A stretch of 64,000 bases of DNA from an uncultured Hyphomicrobiales bacterium (GCA_903828145.1 CAIKKY010000007.1:248001-312000); one strand, 5' to 3'; counted from the stretch's first letter, positions 18,845-27,760 are shown. Notes: generated from the sequence alone by a model not told the origin. Program-made: numbers and translations.

Positions 18845-20485
18845 TTGCATCTGGGTCAATTCCTCCGATTCACGTCCCGGCGCGTCCTGCTTTCGGCAGT
18901 TGACGCGATTGTCACCAATCCGGTGATCCGCTGGACATGGACCGGCCCGGGCAATGAAGAGATCATGGGCACCCTGCCCGAGTTCCGGCCCACCGACCGC
19001 GAGACGGTGCTGGAAATGATGCAGGGGCGCTACCTGCTGTCGTCGCGCCTGATCGACACCCAGGGCGATTCTCCCTTTTCCATTGAGGCGCACCACGCCG
19101 ATTGGGTGGACGAACTCAATTCGTTTGCCTGGCTGCGGCACTTCCGCGATGCCCGCACCGAGGAAGAGCGCCGGTTTGCCCGCGTCCTCACCCTCGATTG
19201 GATCGATCGCGGTGGCCGCTTCAACCGCACCAACTGGCAGCTTTCGCTCACCGCGCGGCGCATTCTCAACTGGCTGCGCCACTACAGCATTTTGATGGAA
19301 GGGGCTGATCCCGGCGAGGCGCAGCGGATCAACCGCTCGCTCGCGACGCAGATATCCTCGCTGAAGCTGCGCGGACCGCTGGCGCTGGAGCCGGTGGATG
19401 CGCTGCTGGTTGCCATCGCCCTGCTGGGCGTGGCCGTATGTGCTGATCGGCCCGAGTCCGAAGTGCTTGGCCGCATTCGCGCGGTCCAGCGACTCCTCGA
19501 TCAACAGATCGATGACGACGGGCTGCACCGCTCGCGCTCGGCGCGCACCCAGGTGAAACTGCTGGTCGAGCTGACCACGGTCCGGCAGGTGCTGCTGCGG
19601 CATTACGAGAGCTTTGCCGTTGAGCTGACCGAACTGACCGAACTGATGCAGCGCGCGCTCGATGCCATTTCGCTGGGCACGGGCGAACCTGGTTATTTCA
19701 ACGGTACCGGGCAGATGGCGCACGACATTCTGGTCGCCGTGCAGGCCCAAAGTGCCTCGCGGGCCCGCGCCAGCTGTGTCGTGGGCGGCTACGGACGGTT
19801 GATTACCGGCCGGTCGATTGTCGTTGCCGATTCCGGGTTGGTGCCCGAGGCCGAGTTTGCGGGCCTCGCCCACGCCGGCGCGCTTGCGTTCGAATTCAGC
19901 CACGGCCGCGATCTGGTGGTGTGCAATTGCGGACCGGCGCCGACCGGCTACGACGATCCGCTGCTGTTCCGACAGGGCATTGCGCATTCCGCACCCACCA
20001 TCAACGCGCTCTCAAGCGCCCATCTTGTGGCGCATGGCCCGATGGCGGGTCGGTTGACCCAGATGGGTGCCGCCAACACCGTTGAGGCGCGCACCGATGA
20101 AGATATGCTGGTGCTGCGCGCGCATGGCTACACGGACAAGTTCCATGTGGTGCTGCAACGCTCGCTGACTCTGCTCGCCGAAGGCAAGACGCTTGTAGGG
20201 CAGGACCGGTTTCTGCCGCAACGCAATCGTATTTCCGGCAGTGCCGCGATCCGCTTTCACCTCGCGCACCAGACCGAGGTGCAGGTGGGCGACGAGATCG
20301 TGCGCATGCGGCTCGCCTCAGGGGCCATCTGGACCTTCCTGTGGGAAGGCGCATCGATGCATATTGAGGATTCCGTGCGGCACTCGGCCTATTTCGGGCT
20401 GCACCGCACGCGGCAGATCGTGCTGGAAGCGCCGGTCGCGGCGGCTGGTGAAATCAGCTGGATCTTCACGCTGGAAGAAGCCTGA
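18845..20485 (+). CDS. Heparinase II/III-like family protein
   Basis: The 546-residue protein has the two-part layout of the heparinase II/III family: an alpha/alpha-toroid N-terminal half (FRPTDRETVLEMMQGRYLLSS to about residue 300, with NWQLSLTARRILNWLRHYS) and a beta-sandwich C-terminal half with FEFSHGRDLVVCNCG and RFHLAHQTEVQ. No signal peptide is evident. These proteins are encoded next to rsmB in very many alphaproteobacteria, where the substrate is unknown and probably not heparin. The start is a TTG; there is an 89-base gap after rsmB without a clear promoter. Confidence 0.85.
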   Translation: MHLGQFLRFTSRRVLLSAVDAIVTNPVIRWTWTGPGNEEIMGTLPEFRPTDRETVLEMMQGRYLLSSRLIDTQGDSPFSIEAHHADWVDELNSFAWLRHFRDARTEEERRFARVLTLDWIDRGGRFNRTNWQLSLTARRILNWLRHYSILMEGADPGEAQRINRSLATQISSLKLRGPLALEPVDALLVAIALLGVAVCADRPESEVLGRIRAVQRLLDQQIDDDGLHRSRSARTQVKLLVELTTVRQVLLRHYESFAVELTELTELMQRALDAISLGTGEPGYFNGTGQMAHDILVAVQAQSASRARASCVVGGYGRLITGRSIVVADSGLVPEAEFAGLAHAGALAFEFSHGRDLVVCNCGPAPTGYDDPLLFRQGIAHSAPTINALSSAHLVAHGPMAGRLTQMGAANTVEARTDEDMLVLRAHGYTDKFHVVLQRSLTLLAEGKTLVGQDRFLPQRNRISGSAAIRFHLAHQTEVQVGDEIVRMRLASGAIWTFLWEGASMHIEDSVRHSAYFGLHRTRQIVLEAPVAAAGEISWIFTLEEA

Positions 20486-20610
20486 TCCGCTGCTTTACCG
20501 CCTCAACAAAACGACACTAACCGGACATACAGCGGCACACTTGCTGCGTCACCTTCCGCGTTGGGCTGTGCTATACTTGCGCAAGCCATGCAAACCGGAG
20601 GGGGAGGCGC

Positions 20611-21087
20611 ATGTCGCTGCATGACGTCATTTTGCTGTTGCTTGGCATGGGCCTGGGCATGGCGGCGGCTGTCGGTCTTCTCGGCACCTTTGCGATGGTC
20701 GACCGGGTTACCATGCGCACGCCGCCCAGCGAGATCCCGCACGACGCCGAGCCTCGGCCGGACTTCGTTCCTGAAGTTTTCCCCGAACCAGCCATTGACC
20801 GTGCCCCGTCTGCGCCTGACGATATTCCTGTGCTGACTGCGCCGGTGGCCGCTATTTCGCCTACCGCCGAACCCAAGCCTGGGGTGACGCCAGACAAACC
20901 GGTGTCAAATGCGCCTGCCGTTGAACCCTCGCCCGAACCTGTTCCGGCGCCAACAGAATCGGCGGCCGCCCAAAGAGAGCCGGACGCCGTACCGCCCCTC
21001 ACCGCGACAAAGCGGCAGAGCGTGGAAGACCTGTTTGCAGACGCGTTCCGCAAGACCCGCACACCGTCAGGATCGGACGGGACCTGA
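20611..21087 (+). CDS. Membrane-anchored proline/alanine-rich protein of unknown function
   Basis: The 158-residue protein has one N-terminal hydrophobic helix (about residues 5-28, VILLLLGMGLGMAAAVGLLG), then a low-complexity region rich in Pro, Ala, Glu and Asp, and ends with a more ordered KRQSVEDLFADAFRKTRTP segment. Its ribosome site GGAGGGGGAGG is strong. I recognise no family. The shape suggests an anchored, mostly disordered tether, possibly for cell-envelope or protein-protein interactions. Confidence 0.7.
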   Translation: MSLHDVILLLLGMGLGMAAAVGLLGTFAMVDRVTMRTPPSEIPHDAEPRPDFVPEVFPEPAIDRAPSAPDDIPVLTAPVAAISPTAEPKPGVTPDKPVSNAPAVEPSPEPVPAPTESAAAQREPDAVPPLTATKRQSVEDLFADAFRKTRTPSGSDGT

Positions 21088-21176
21088 CTGGTCAACTATC
21101 CCTGATACATGGAACCGCAACCCGCGGGTGCTTTCGACTGTTTAGTGGACATCACGTCACCGAAAAGGAGACAGAC

Positions 21177-21323
21177 ATGACCAGCAAGCAGCTCGACCGC
21201 GCCCTGGAGCGCGCCGTCGCTGACGCCTTGGGCGTACCGCTGCCGCGCAAGCACAAGAAGCCTTCGCCCCGGGTACGTCAGCTTCTATCGCTGATGCATC
21301 ATGTGCAACACGCCAGCGCGTGA
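21177..21323 (+). CDS. 48-residue basic microprotein, unknown function
   Basis: This short gene has a clear ribosome site (AAGGAGA, seven bases before ATG) and its own terminator downstream. The product begins TSKQLDRALERAVADALG, an amphipathic helix, and then turns basic with LPRKHKKPSPRVRQLLSL before a short histidine-containing tail. There is no membrane segment or cysteine. I cannot name a family; a small DNA-, RNA- or protein-binding peptide is possible. Confidence 0.55.
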   Translation: MTSKQLDRALERAVADALGVPLPRKHKKPSPRVRQLLSLMHHVQHASA

Positions 21324-21344
21324 GCACCCGATGATCCCCAAAAG

Positions 21345-21377
21345 GCTGCGGTGGGCCATACCTGCCGCAGCTTTTTT
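21345..21377 (+). terminator. Rho-independent terminator after the microprotein gene
   Basis: GCTGCGG pairs with CCGCAGC across a 13-base loop and is followed by six T residues, 22 bases after the microprotein stop. This supports the microprotein being a real transcription unit and separates it from the sugar transport cluster. Confidence 0.85.
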
Positions 21378-21454
21378 CTGTCTCTTTCGGCGGAGTCCCC
21401 GCGCACTCCCTCGCAGGCCCTGACCTCAGGCTGCCCCTTCGGCGCGACCGTTCC

Positions 21455-21468
21455 GGAAAAGCTTTTCT
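21455..21468. promoter_or_regulatory. LacI-type operator 1 of the arabinofuranoside cluster
   Basis: It contains the perfect 12-base palindrome GAAAAGCTTTTC. It is the first of three near-identical palindromes spaced 57 and 55 bases apart (centre to centre) in the 330-base non-coding stretch before the solute-binding protein gene. The likely binder is the LacI regulator encoded in the cluster. Confidence 0.65.
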
Positions 21469-21510
21469 CAACCTCTTGATCCTCGCTCTTTTCCGTGCCA
21501 ACCTGATTTT

Positions 21511-21526
21511 AAGAAAACCTTTTCTT
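21511..21526. promoter_or_regulatory. LacI-type operator 2 of the arabinofuranoside cluster
   Basis: The sequence AAGAAAACCTTTTCTT has perfectly symmetrical arms around a CC centre. It keeps the GAAAA...TTTTC form of the flanking operators but differs at the two central bases, which often changes affinity in LacI-type sites. Confidence 0.6.
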
Positions 21527-21566
21527 TGCAGATCGCGCGGGCAAGCGCCCAGATGCACCCTATAAA

Positions 21567-21581
21567 GGAAAAGCTTTTCTT
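21567..21581. promoter_or_regulatory. LacI-type operator 3 of the arabinofuranoside cluster
   Basis: It repeats the perfect palindrome GAAAAGCTTTTC (21568-21579). It overlaps the end of a possible -10 element (TATAAA at 21561-21566) for the transporter operon, so a bound repressor would block transcription initiation. No convincing -35 was found. Confidence 0.65.
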
Positions 21582-21653
21582 GGTGATGCCCGAAGGGAGG
21601 AACCTCTGCACACAGAGGCTGGAGGGCAGGCTTTGGCAACTGAGGAGGAATTC

Positions 21654-22904
21654 ATGAACGTGCCGAAACGCTGGCGGGCAATTGCGATTGCAGCCATTTC
21701 GACGGTGGCCCTGATACCGGGCACGTCCTTTGCTGCGACGCTGAGCATCTGGGCGCGTGCGTCCAGCTCGAATGCCGCGCAACACATGATCGACCTGTGG
21801 AACGCAAGCCACGATGACAAGATCGAGCTGACGACCATTCCCGACAACCAGATGGTGACCAAGCTCGCCACCTCGGTGCAATCCGGCGATGTGCCCGACC
21901 TGATTTCGTTCGATCTGATCTTCATGCCCGATTTCATGCGGGCTGGTTTGCTCACCGACCTGACCGATGTTCTGGGTGCCGATCCCAACCAGGCCAAGGT
22001 GGCCCAGGCGTTCAAGGATCTCGCGACCTATGAAGGGCGCCTCTATGGCACGGGCTTCACGCCTGACGTGTCTATCCTGCTCTATAACAAGGACCTGTTC
22101 CGGAAAGCCGGGCTCGACCCCGAGCAGCCGCCGAAGACCATCGGTCAGCTTGAGGATTTTGCCCGCAAGATCCGCGCCAGCGATCCCAACGCCTACGGCT
22201 ATTATTTCTCGGGCTCGTGCGGGGGCTGCAATATCTTCACCCAGGCCCCGATGATGTGGGCCTCCGGCGCCACGCTGTTGCCCAGCTCCGCTGATGGCCC
22301 GGCCATGGAAGGCACCGGCGTCAAAGAAGTCCTCACCATGCTGCACAACATGTGGAAGGACGGCATCATCCCTGAGAGCGCCGAAGCCGATACGGGGGCC
22401 AATTTCCAGGCAACCTTCGAAACCGGCACCATCGGCATGCAGGGCTCGGGCGGTTTCGCCATTGCCGCGCTCAAGGCCAACCATCCGGAAATCGACTTCG
22501 GCATTGCACCCCTGCCGGGTGTGAACGAAGGCGATGCCTCAAGCTTCGTGGGCGGCGACGTTATTGCCGTGCCCAAGGGCTCGAAGAATGCCGACCTGGC
22601 CCTGCAGTTCATCCAGTGGCAGTTGACCGACGACGCGCAACTCAATGGTCTCGCCAAGAACCTGATCCTGCCGTCGCGGTCGGATCTGGCGGATAACGAG
22701 TTCTTCAAGGCCGAACCGCGTTACGTCACCACGGCCCAGGCTGTGGGTATCGGCAAGACGCCCTATGCGTTCCACTTCAACGACATGGTCAATGCCGACC
22801 AGAGCCCGTGGCTCACCATGCTGCAGACCGCTGTCTTTGATGGCGATGTGGATGGCGCCATCGCCGGCGCTCAGGAAACGCTGCGCTCGATCGCGGCGCA
22901 GTAA
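21654..22904 (+). CDS. ABC sugar transporter, extracellular solute-binding protein
   Basis: The 416-residue protein is a family 1 solute-binding protein of a CUT1-type sugar importer. It has a Sec signal peptide (NVPKRWRAIAIAAIS to about residue 27, cleavage probably after TSFA) without a lipobox cysteine, so it is soluble in the periplasm. Typical motifs are SGDVPDLISFDLI, YGTGFTPDVSILLYN and the FVGGDVIAVPKGSKN region. The ATG at 21654 follows GAGGAGGAAT. It heads the operon behind three operators; the nearby GH127 enzyme suggests arabinose-containing oligosaccharides as cargo. Confidence 0.9.
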   Translation: MNVPKRWRAIAIAAISTVALIPGTSFAATLSIWARASSSNAAQHMIDLWNASHDDKIELTTIPDNQMVTKLATSVQSGDVPDLISFDLIFMPDFMRAGLLTDLTDVLGADPNQAKVAQAFKDLATYEGRLYGTGFTPDVSILLYNKDLFRKAGLDPEQPPKTIGQLEDFARKIRASDPNAYGYYFSGSCGGCNIFTQAPMMWASGATLLPSSADGPAMEGTGVKEVLTMLHNMWKDGIIPESAEADTGANFQATFETGTIGMQGSGGFAIAALKANHPEIDFGIAPLPGVNEGDASSFVGGDVIAVPKGSKNADLALQFIQWQLTDDAQLNGLAKNLILPSRSDLADNEFFKAEPRYVTTAQAVGIGKTPYAFHFNDMVNADQSPWLTMLQTAVFDGDVDGAIAGAQETLRSIAAQ

Positions 22905-22966
22905 GACCCTCCGCATGCGGGTCCGGCTCTGCCGGGCCCGCCCCTCACCTGACCAAGAGGCTGACC

Positions 22967-23842
22967 GTGCACCGCGCCCTCCGCAAGAACGCAGGATTTT
23001 TCTACATCCTACCGGCGCTGGTCTTTGTCGGCCTGTTTGTCTTCTGGCCACTGGGCCAACTCGTTTATCTATCGCTCACCGATACGTCGCTGCTCGGCGG
23101 TGGCAAATTCATCGGCTTCGAGAACTACTTCAAGGCGTTCGAAGATAAATCCTTCTGGCGCGCCCTGTGGTTCACGCTGAAATACACCGTCTTCATCACC
23201 CCCATCCTGATGGGGCTCGGATTTCTGCTGGCGCTCCTCACAGCGCCCAACCGGCCCCTGCGCCAGATTACGCGCGGCATCATCTTCCTGCCGGTGGTCA
23301 TCGGCATAGGCTCATCCAGCCTGCTGTGGTTCTGGCTGTTCGACCAGCAGGTCGGTCTCTTCAACAAAGCCCTGATCGATATCGGGCTGATGGCTGAGCC
23401 CATGGTCTGGTTCACCAAGGCTGACCCGGCGCTGATTGCGGTCACTATTTCCATCACCTGGAAAGTCATCGGCTTTGGCATGCTGCTGTTCGTGGCCGGT
23501 ATCCAGTCGATCAATGGCGAAATCGGCGAGGCGGCCCTGATTGATGGCGGCAGCTACTGGCAGCGCGTCTGGTACATCATCCTGCCGCTGTCGATGCGCG
23601 TCATCCTGCTCACCACGCTGATTTCGGTGATCGGGTCGATGCTGGCCTTCGACCAGTTCTACATCATGACCGGCGGCAATCCGCGCGGGCAGACCTTCAC
23701 ATCCGTGTACTGGATTTACCAGAACAGCTTCATTTCCTTCAAACTTGGCTATGGCGCGGCGTTGTCGATCATCCTGATGCTCATCATCCTGGTGTTTTCA
23801 TCGCTGCAGGTGGCCCTGTCGAACCGGAGTCCGGCCACATGA
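22967..23842 (+). CDS. ABC sugar transporter permease (MalF-like)
   Basis: The 291-residue inner-membrane protein has about six hydrophobic segments, beginning FYILPALVFVGLFVFWPLG. It carries the permease EAA motif near EIGEAALIDGGSYWQRVWYIILP, which docks the ATPase. A GTG start fits the family length. It overlaps the second permease by four bases, and the pair forms the membrane channel for the binding protein encoded just upstream. Confidence 0.92.
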   Translation: MHRALRKNAGFFYILPALVFVGLFVFWPLGQLVYLSLTDTSLLGGGKFIGFENYFKAFEDKSFWRALWFTLKYTVFITPILMGLGFLLALLTAPNRPLRQITRGIIFLPVVIGIGSSSLLWFWLFDQQVGLFNKALIDIGLMAEPMVWFTKADPALIAVTISITWKVIGFGMLLFVAGIQSINGEIGEAALIDGGSYWQRVWYIILPLSMRVILLTTLISVIGSMLAFDQFYIMTGGNPRGQTFTSVYWIYQNSFISFKLGYGAALSIILMLIILVFSSLQVALSNRSPAT

Positions 23843-24747
23843 CCACGCTCGCCGAGGGCACAGCTGTCCGCCGTCCTGCCGAATATGTGGCCCGCGCCGC
23901 CGGAGAAAGCCGGCCCATGGGCTACCTCATTGGCGCCGTGTGCGTGGCCATTTCCGCCCTTATGCTAGCGCCGCTGGTGCTCTCGCTTCTGGCGTCCATC
24001 AAGCCACCCGCCGAAGCCCATGAAGTGCCGCCCAACTATCTTCCGCGCGGCATTACGTTTGATAATTACCTGAAAGTATTCGACTTTCAGGCCGGATTTG
24101 CCACCTATCTGGGCAACTCGCTGCTGGTCGCGGCCCTGACCATTGTGCTGTGCCTGCTGCTGGCGGTTCCCGCCGGTTATGGGCTTGCGCGGTTCCGCAT
24201 TCCCTTCAAGGAAGGCTGGTTCATCCTGCTGCTGGCGCCGCTGATGATCCCCTATCAGGCCCTGCTGACCCCGCTCTACCTCACCTTTTCGCAGGAAGTG
24301 TTCGGCATGCGACTCGCCAACACGCACCTGGCGCTCGCCGTGGTGCACACCATCCTGCAGCTGCCGTTTTCGATTTATCTGATGCGCAACAGCTTTGAAT
24401 CCATCCCGCGCGAGCTGGAAGAAGCCGCCAAGGTGGATGGCAGCAATTCTTTCCAGATGCTGCGCAGCATTTTCCTGCCGCTGGTTATCCCGGGCATCGT
24501 GACCGTGGCGCTGTTCGCTTTCATCACAAGCTGGAACGAGTTCCTGTCGGCGCTGATCTTCATGAGTAAGGAATCCAACTTTACCGTACCGATCATGCTG
24601 GTCAGCGTTCGGGCCGGTCGGCTGGGGGCAGTGGATTGGGGCGCGCTGCAGGCGGGCGTGGTTCTCTCCATTTTGCCCTGTGTGCTGATTTACGTTCTGC
24701 TTCAGAAATACTACGTGGCGGGCTTCCTCAACGGCGCAGTCAAATAA
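23839..24747 (+). CDS. ABC sugar transporter permease (MalG-like)
   Basis: The 302-residue protein is the second CUT1 permease. After a polar N-terminus it has six membrane segments, the first at about residues 30-52, and the EAA motif ELEEAAKVDGSNSFQMLRSIF. The SWNEFLSALIF stretch near the end is typical of MalG-type subunits. It starts with ATG in a four-base overlap with the first permease. No ATPase gene follows; the importer presumably uses a shared MsmK-like ATPase encoded elsewhere. Confidence 0.93.
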   Translation: MTTLAEGTAVRRPAEYVARAAGESRPMGYLIGAVCVAISALMLAPLVLSLLASIKPPAEAHEVPPNYLPRGITFDNYLKVFDFQAGFATYLGNSLLVAALTIVLCLLLAVPAGYGLARFRIPFKEGWFILLLAPLMIPYQALLTPLYLTFSQEVFGMRLANTHLALAVVHTILQLPFSIYLMRNSFESIPRELEEAAKVDGSNSFQMLRSIFLPLVIPGIVTVALFAFITSWNEFLSALIFMSKESNFTVPIMLVSVRAGRLGAVDWGALQAGVVLSILPCVLIYVLLQKYYVAGFLNGAVK

Positions 24748-24750
24748 GAC

Positions 24751-25815
24751 ATGACCGACGATCAGCCCAAGTCCATCACCGCAGCAGCAGGCTCCGAGCA
24801 CCATAGGCCCACCATTCGCGATGTGGCGCGGCTGGCCGGTGTTTCGGTGGGCACTGCATCCAAGGCCCTCAACGCCAATGGCAAGCTCAAGCAGGAAACG
24901 CGCGACCGGGTGATGACGGTGGCCCGGGATATCGGCTATCGCCCCAACGATATGGCGCAAAGCCTGCATCGCACGCGCTCCATGACGGTGGGAATTCTGT
25001 CGACCGACGCCTTCGGCCGCTTCACCCTGCCGATCTTTCAGGCGCTGGAAGAAGAGTTTGCCGATCGCGGCATCGCAATCTTCATGTGCAACGCCACCGA
25101 TGATCCCGCGCGCGAGCGCCAGCACCTCGACCAGCTGCTGGGCAAGCGCATCGACGGGCTGGTGGTCACCGGCCGCCGGGCCGACAAGCGGCCCTCGGTC
25201 GGCCCGCTGCCCCCCAACCTGCCCGTGATCTACGTTTACGCGCAATCCGATGATCCCGAAGCGGTGGCGCTCCTGCCCGATGACGAGGGCGGCGCCCGGC
25301 TCGCGACAGCGCATCTGATTGCCCTCGGCCGCACGCGGATCGCTCATATTTCCGGGCCGGAACGCTTCGACGCTGTTCAGCAGCGACGGCGCGGGTATCA
25401 AAGCGCCCTCGCCGCGGCCGGGTTGGCGGAAATGCCAGATTTCTTCGTCTCCGGCCCATGGTCGGAAGCCTGGGGCCGCGAGGCAGTGGAGCAGCTTTAT
25501 GATGGCCGCGCCGCGCCCCCGGATGCGCTGTTCTGCGGCAATGACCAGATCGGCCGCGGCGCCATCGACGCGCTGCGCGAGCGCGGCGTCAGCGTGCCGG
25601 ACCAGGTGGCGGTCATTGGCTTCGATAATTGGGCGGTGATGGCCGAAGCGGCCCGACCGCCCCTATCGAGCATCGACATGAACCTCAACGCCCTCGGCCA
25701 CGAGGCCGGGCGGCTGCTGATCAACATGATTTCTGGCGAAAAGGCGCACGGCATCCGCCGCTTGCCCTGCACGCTGGTGCCCCGTCGATCAACCATCAAG
25801 GAAAGCCCGCGCTGA
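24751..25815 (+). CDS. LacI-family transcriptional regulator of the sugar cluster
   Basis: The 354-residue repressor has an N-terminal helix-turn-helix (TIRDVARLAGVSVGTASKAL, hinge at YRPNDMAQSLHRTRS) and a periplasmic-binding-protein-like ligand domain. It begins three bases after the permease stop and is followed by the GH127 gene, so it is co-transcribed with the genes it probably controls. The three GAAAAGCTTTTC-type palindromes in front of the operon are the likely targets, giving an autoregulated substrate-inducible circuit; the inducer is inferred to be an arabinose-type sugar. Confidence 0.92.
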   Translation: MTDDQPKSITAAAGSEHHRPTIRDVARLAGVSVGTASKALNANGKLKQETRDRVMTVARDIGYRPNDMAQSLHRTRSMTVGILSTDAFGRFTLPIFQALEEEFADRGIAIFMCNATDDPARERQHLDQLLGKRIDGLVVTGRRADKRPSVGPLPPNLPVIYVYAQSDDPEAVALLPDDEGGARLATAHLIALGRTRIAHISGPERFDAVQQRRRGYQSALAAAGLAEMPDFFVSGPWSEAWGREAVEQLYDGRAAPPDALFCGNDQIGRGAIDALRERGVSVPDQVAVIGFDNWAVMAEAARPPLSSIDMNLNALGHEAGRLLINMISGEKAHGIRRLPCTLVPRRSTIKESPR

Positions 25816-25837
25816 GGGCGCGCGGGGAGGAGGACCT

Positions 25838-27751
25838 ATGAGCCAATATCATCCCATACGCTTTGTCGACGTTCGTCTGACCGGCGATTTCTGGCGCGAG
25901 AGGCTGGACACGGTGCTGGCGCACACGATTCCCAGCCAGCACAAGAAGCTGGCGGAATACGGTCTTCTCGAGTCGCTGAAGCTGCCGCAGCCGCCTCCGC
26001 CGCTGCGCTTTCCGCGCCACGCCAATGGCTTCACGGTGCAGGTGTTCTGGGACTCCGATATCGGCAAGTGGATTGAGGCGGCGTCCTACGCGCTGTCACA
26101 CCGGCGCGACGCCGATATCGAGGCCAAGATCGAAGCCATTATCGACGATTTCGAAAAGGCGCAGGCGCCCGATGGCTACCTGAACTGCTGGTATCTCGGG
26201 CGCGAGCCGGAAAAGCGCTGGAGCAACCTGCGCGACAACCACGAGCTTTATAACGCCGGGCATATGCTGGAAGGCGCGATCGCCTATTTCGAGACGACCG
26301 GCCGCCGCCGCTGGCTCGATGTTATGGAGCGCTATGTCGAGCTGATCCGCCAGACATTCGGACCCGGACCGGGCCAGAAGCGCGGCTATTGCGGGCATCA
26401 GGAAATCGAAATCGCCCTGATCAAGCTCTATCACCTCACCGGTGAGAAGAAGCACCTCGATCTGGCTGCCTATTTTATCAACGAACGCGGGGCCCAGCCG
26501 CCGCACTATTACGATGTCGAGCGCACCGAGCGCGAAAAGAACGGCTGGGAGACCCAGCGCTATCCCTTCCCCAATTACGAATACCAGCAGTCACACAAGC
26601 CGGTGCGGGAGCAGGACAAAGTGGTCGGCCACGCCGTGCGCGCCATGTACATGTATTCGGCCATGGCCGATCTCGCCGTTGAGCTGAACGATGCCGGTCT
26701 GAAGGCCGCCTGCGAGACGCTGTGGAAAGACGTGATGGAGACCAAGATGTATGTGACGGCGGGCCTCGGCCCCTCGGCACAGAACGAGGGCTTCACCTGG
26801 GACTTCGATCTGCCCAACCAGTCGGCCTATGCCGAAACCTGCGCGTCGGTGGCGCTGATCTTCTGGGCGCAGCGCATGCTGCATCTCGATCTCGACGGCA
26901 AATATGCCGACATTCTCGAACTCGCGCTGTTCAATGGTGCGCTGTCGGGCCTCAGCCGCGACGGCGAGCACTATTTCTACATGAACCCGCTTGAATCAAA
27001 CGGCATGCCGCACCGCTGGGATTGGCACACCTGCCCGTGCTGCACGATGAATGTCAGCCGCCTGATCGCGTCGGTGGGCGGATATTTCCTGTCCACCGCG
27101 CCAGACGGCCTTGCCGTTCACCTCTATGGCGGCATTTCCAGCACTGTGTCGGTCAAGGGCACCGACGTGGCTGTGCAGGAAACCTCAAACTACCCCTGGG
27201 ATGGTGCTGTGCGGATTGCCATCGACCCGGCGACCCCGCTGGCGTTTGATCTGAAACTGCGGGTGCCGGGCTGGTGCCACGGCGCCACGGCGAAGGTGAA
27301 TGGTCAGGCTGTCGCGCTGAAGCCGGTGAACGGCTACGCCACGATCAACCGGACCTGGACCAGGGGCGATGTCGTTGAACTCGACCTGCCCATGCCGCCC
27401 GTGCGGCTGTTCGCGCATCCGGGCGTCATCATGGATGCCGGCCGCGTGGCGCTGAAGCGCGGCCCCTTGGTCTATTGCGTGGAAGAGGCGGACAATCCTG
27501 GTGGGCGCGTGCAGCGCTACAAGCTGCCGCGTACGGCCGATCTCACCGTCGAACACCGCACCGATCTGTTCAAAGGGATCGGCGTGGTCACGCTCAAGGC
27601 CAGCGCCAGCGCCATTGACGAGAGCGATTGGCACACGCTGTACCGCACCGCGCCGCCCAGCGAAAAGTCCGCCACGGTCACGGCACTGCCCTACTACCTG
27701 TGGGCCAATCGCGGGCAGGGATCCATGGTTGTGTGGCTCCCCGAGGCCTGA
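25838..27751 (+). CDS. GH127-family beta-L-arabinofuranosidase-like glycoside hydrolase
   Basis: The 637-residue protein matches GH127. It opens VDVRLTGDFWRERLDTVL, has an alpha/alpha-barrel of catalytic helices and ends in beta-sandwich domains. The cysteine-zinc catalytic centre known from HypBA1 is visible: Glu333 and Cys335 in AETCAS, and Cys399, Cys401 and Cys402 in HTCPCCTM, where Cys401 corresponds to the nucleophile. There is no signal peptide, so it acts in the cytoplasm on oligosaccharides brought in by the adjacent importer. AGGAGGA before the ATG is a good ribosome site. Other activities occur in neighbouring GH families, so the exact substrate is not fixed. Confidence 0.9.
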   Translation: MSQYHPIRFVDVRLTGDFWRERLDTVLAHTIPSQHKKLAEYGLLESLKLPQPPPPLRFPRHANGFTVQVFWDSDIGKWIEAASYALSHRRDADIEAKIEAIIDDFEKAQAPDGYLNCWYLGREPEKRWSNLRDNHELYNAGHMLEGAIAYFETTGRRRWLDVMERYVELIRQTFGPGPGQKRGYCGHQEIEIALIKLYHLTGEKKHLDLAAYFINERGAQPPHYYDVERTEREKNGWETQRYPFPNYEYQQSHKPVREQDKVVGHAVRAMYMYSAMADLAVELNDAGLKAACETLWKDVMETKMYVTAGLGPSAQNEGFTWDFDLPNQSAYAETCASVALIFWAQRMLHLDLDGKYADILELALFNGALSGLSRDGEHYFYMNPLESNGMPHRWDWHTCPCCTMNVSRLIASVGGYFLSTAPDGLAVHLYGGISSTVSVKGTDVAVQETSNYPWDGAVRIAIDPATPLAFDLKLRVPGWCHGATAKVNGQAVALKPVNGYATINRTWTRGDVVELDLPMPPVRLFAHPGVIMDAGRVALKRGPLVYCVEEADNPGGRVQRYKLPRTADLTVEHRTDLFKGIGVVTLKASASAIDESDWHTLYRTAPPSEKSATVTALPYYLWANRGQGSMVVWLPEA

Positions 27752-27760
27752 AGCTAAACA

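Noticed and set aside
23965-25401. Long minus-strand open frame (478 residues) opposite the permease and LacI genes
   Set aside because: It is antisense to two well-supported genes, is rich in Arg, His and Gln as expected for shadows of GC-rich codons, and resembles no family.
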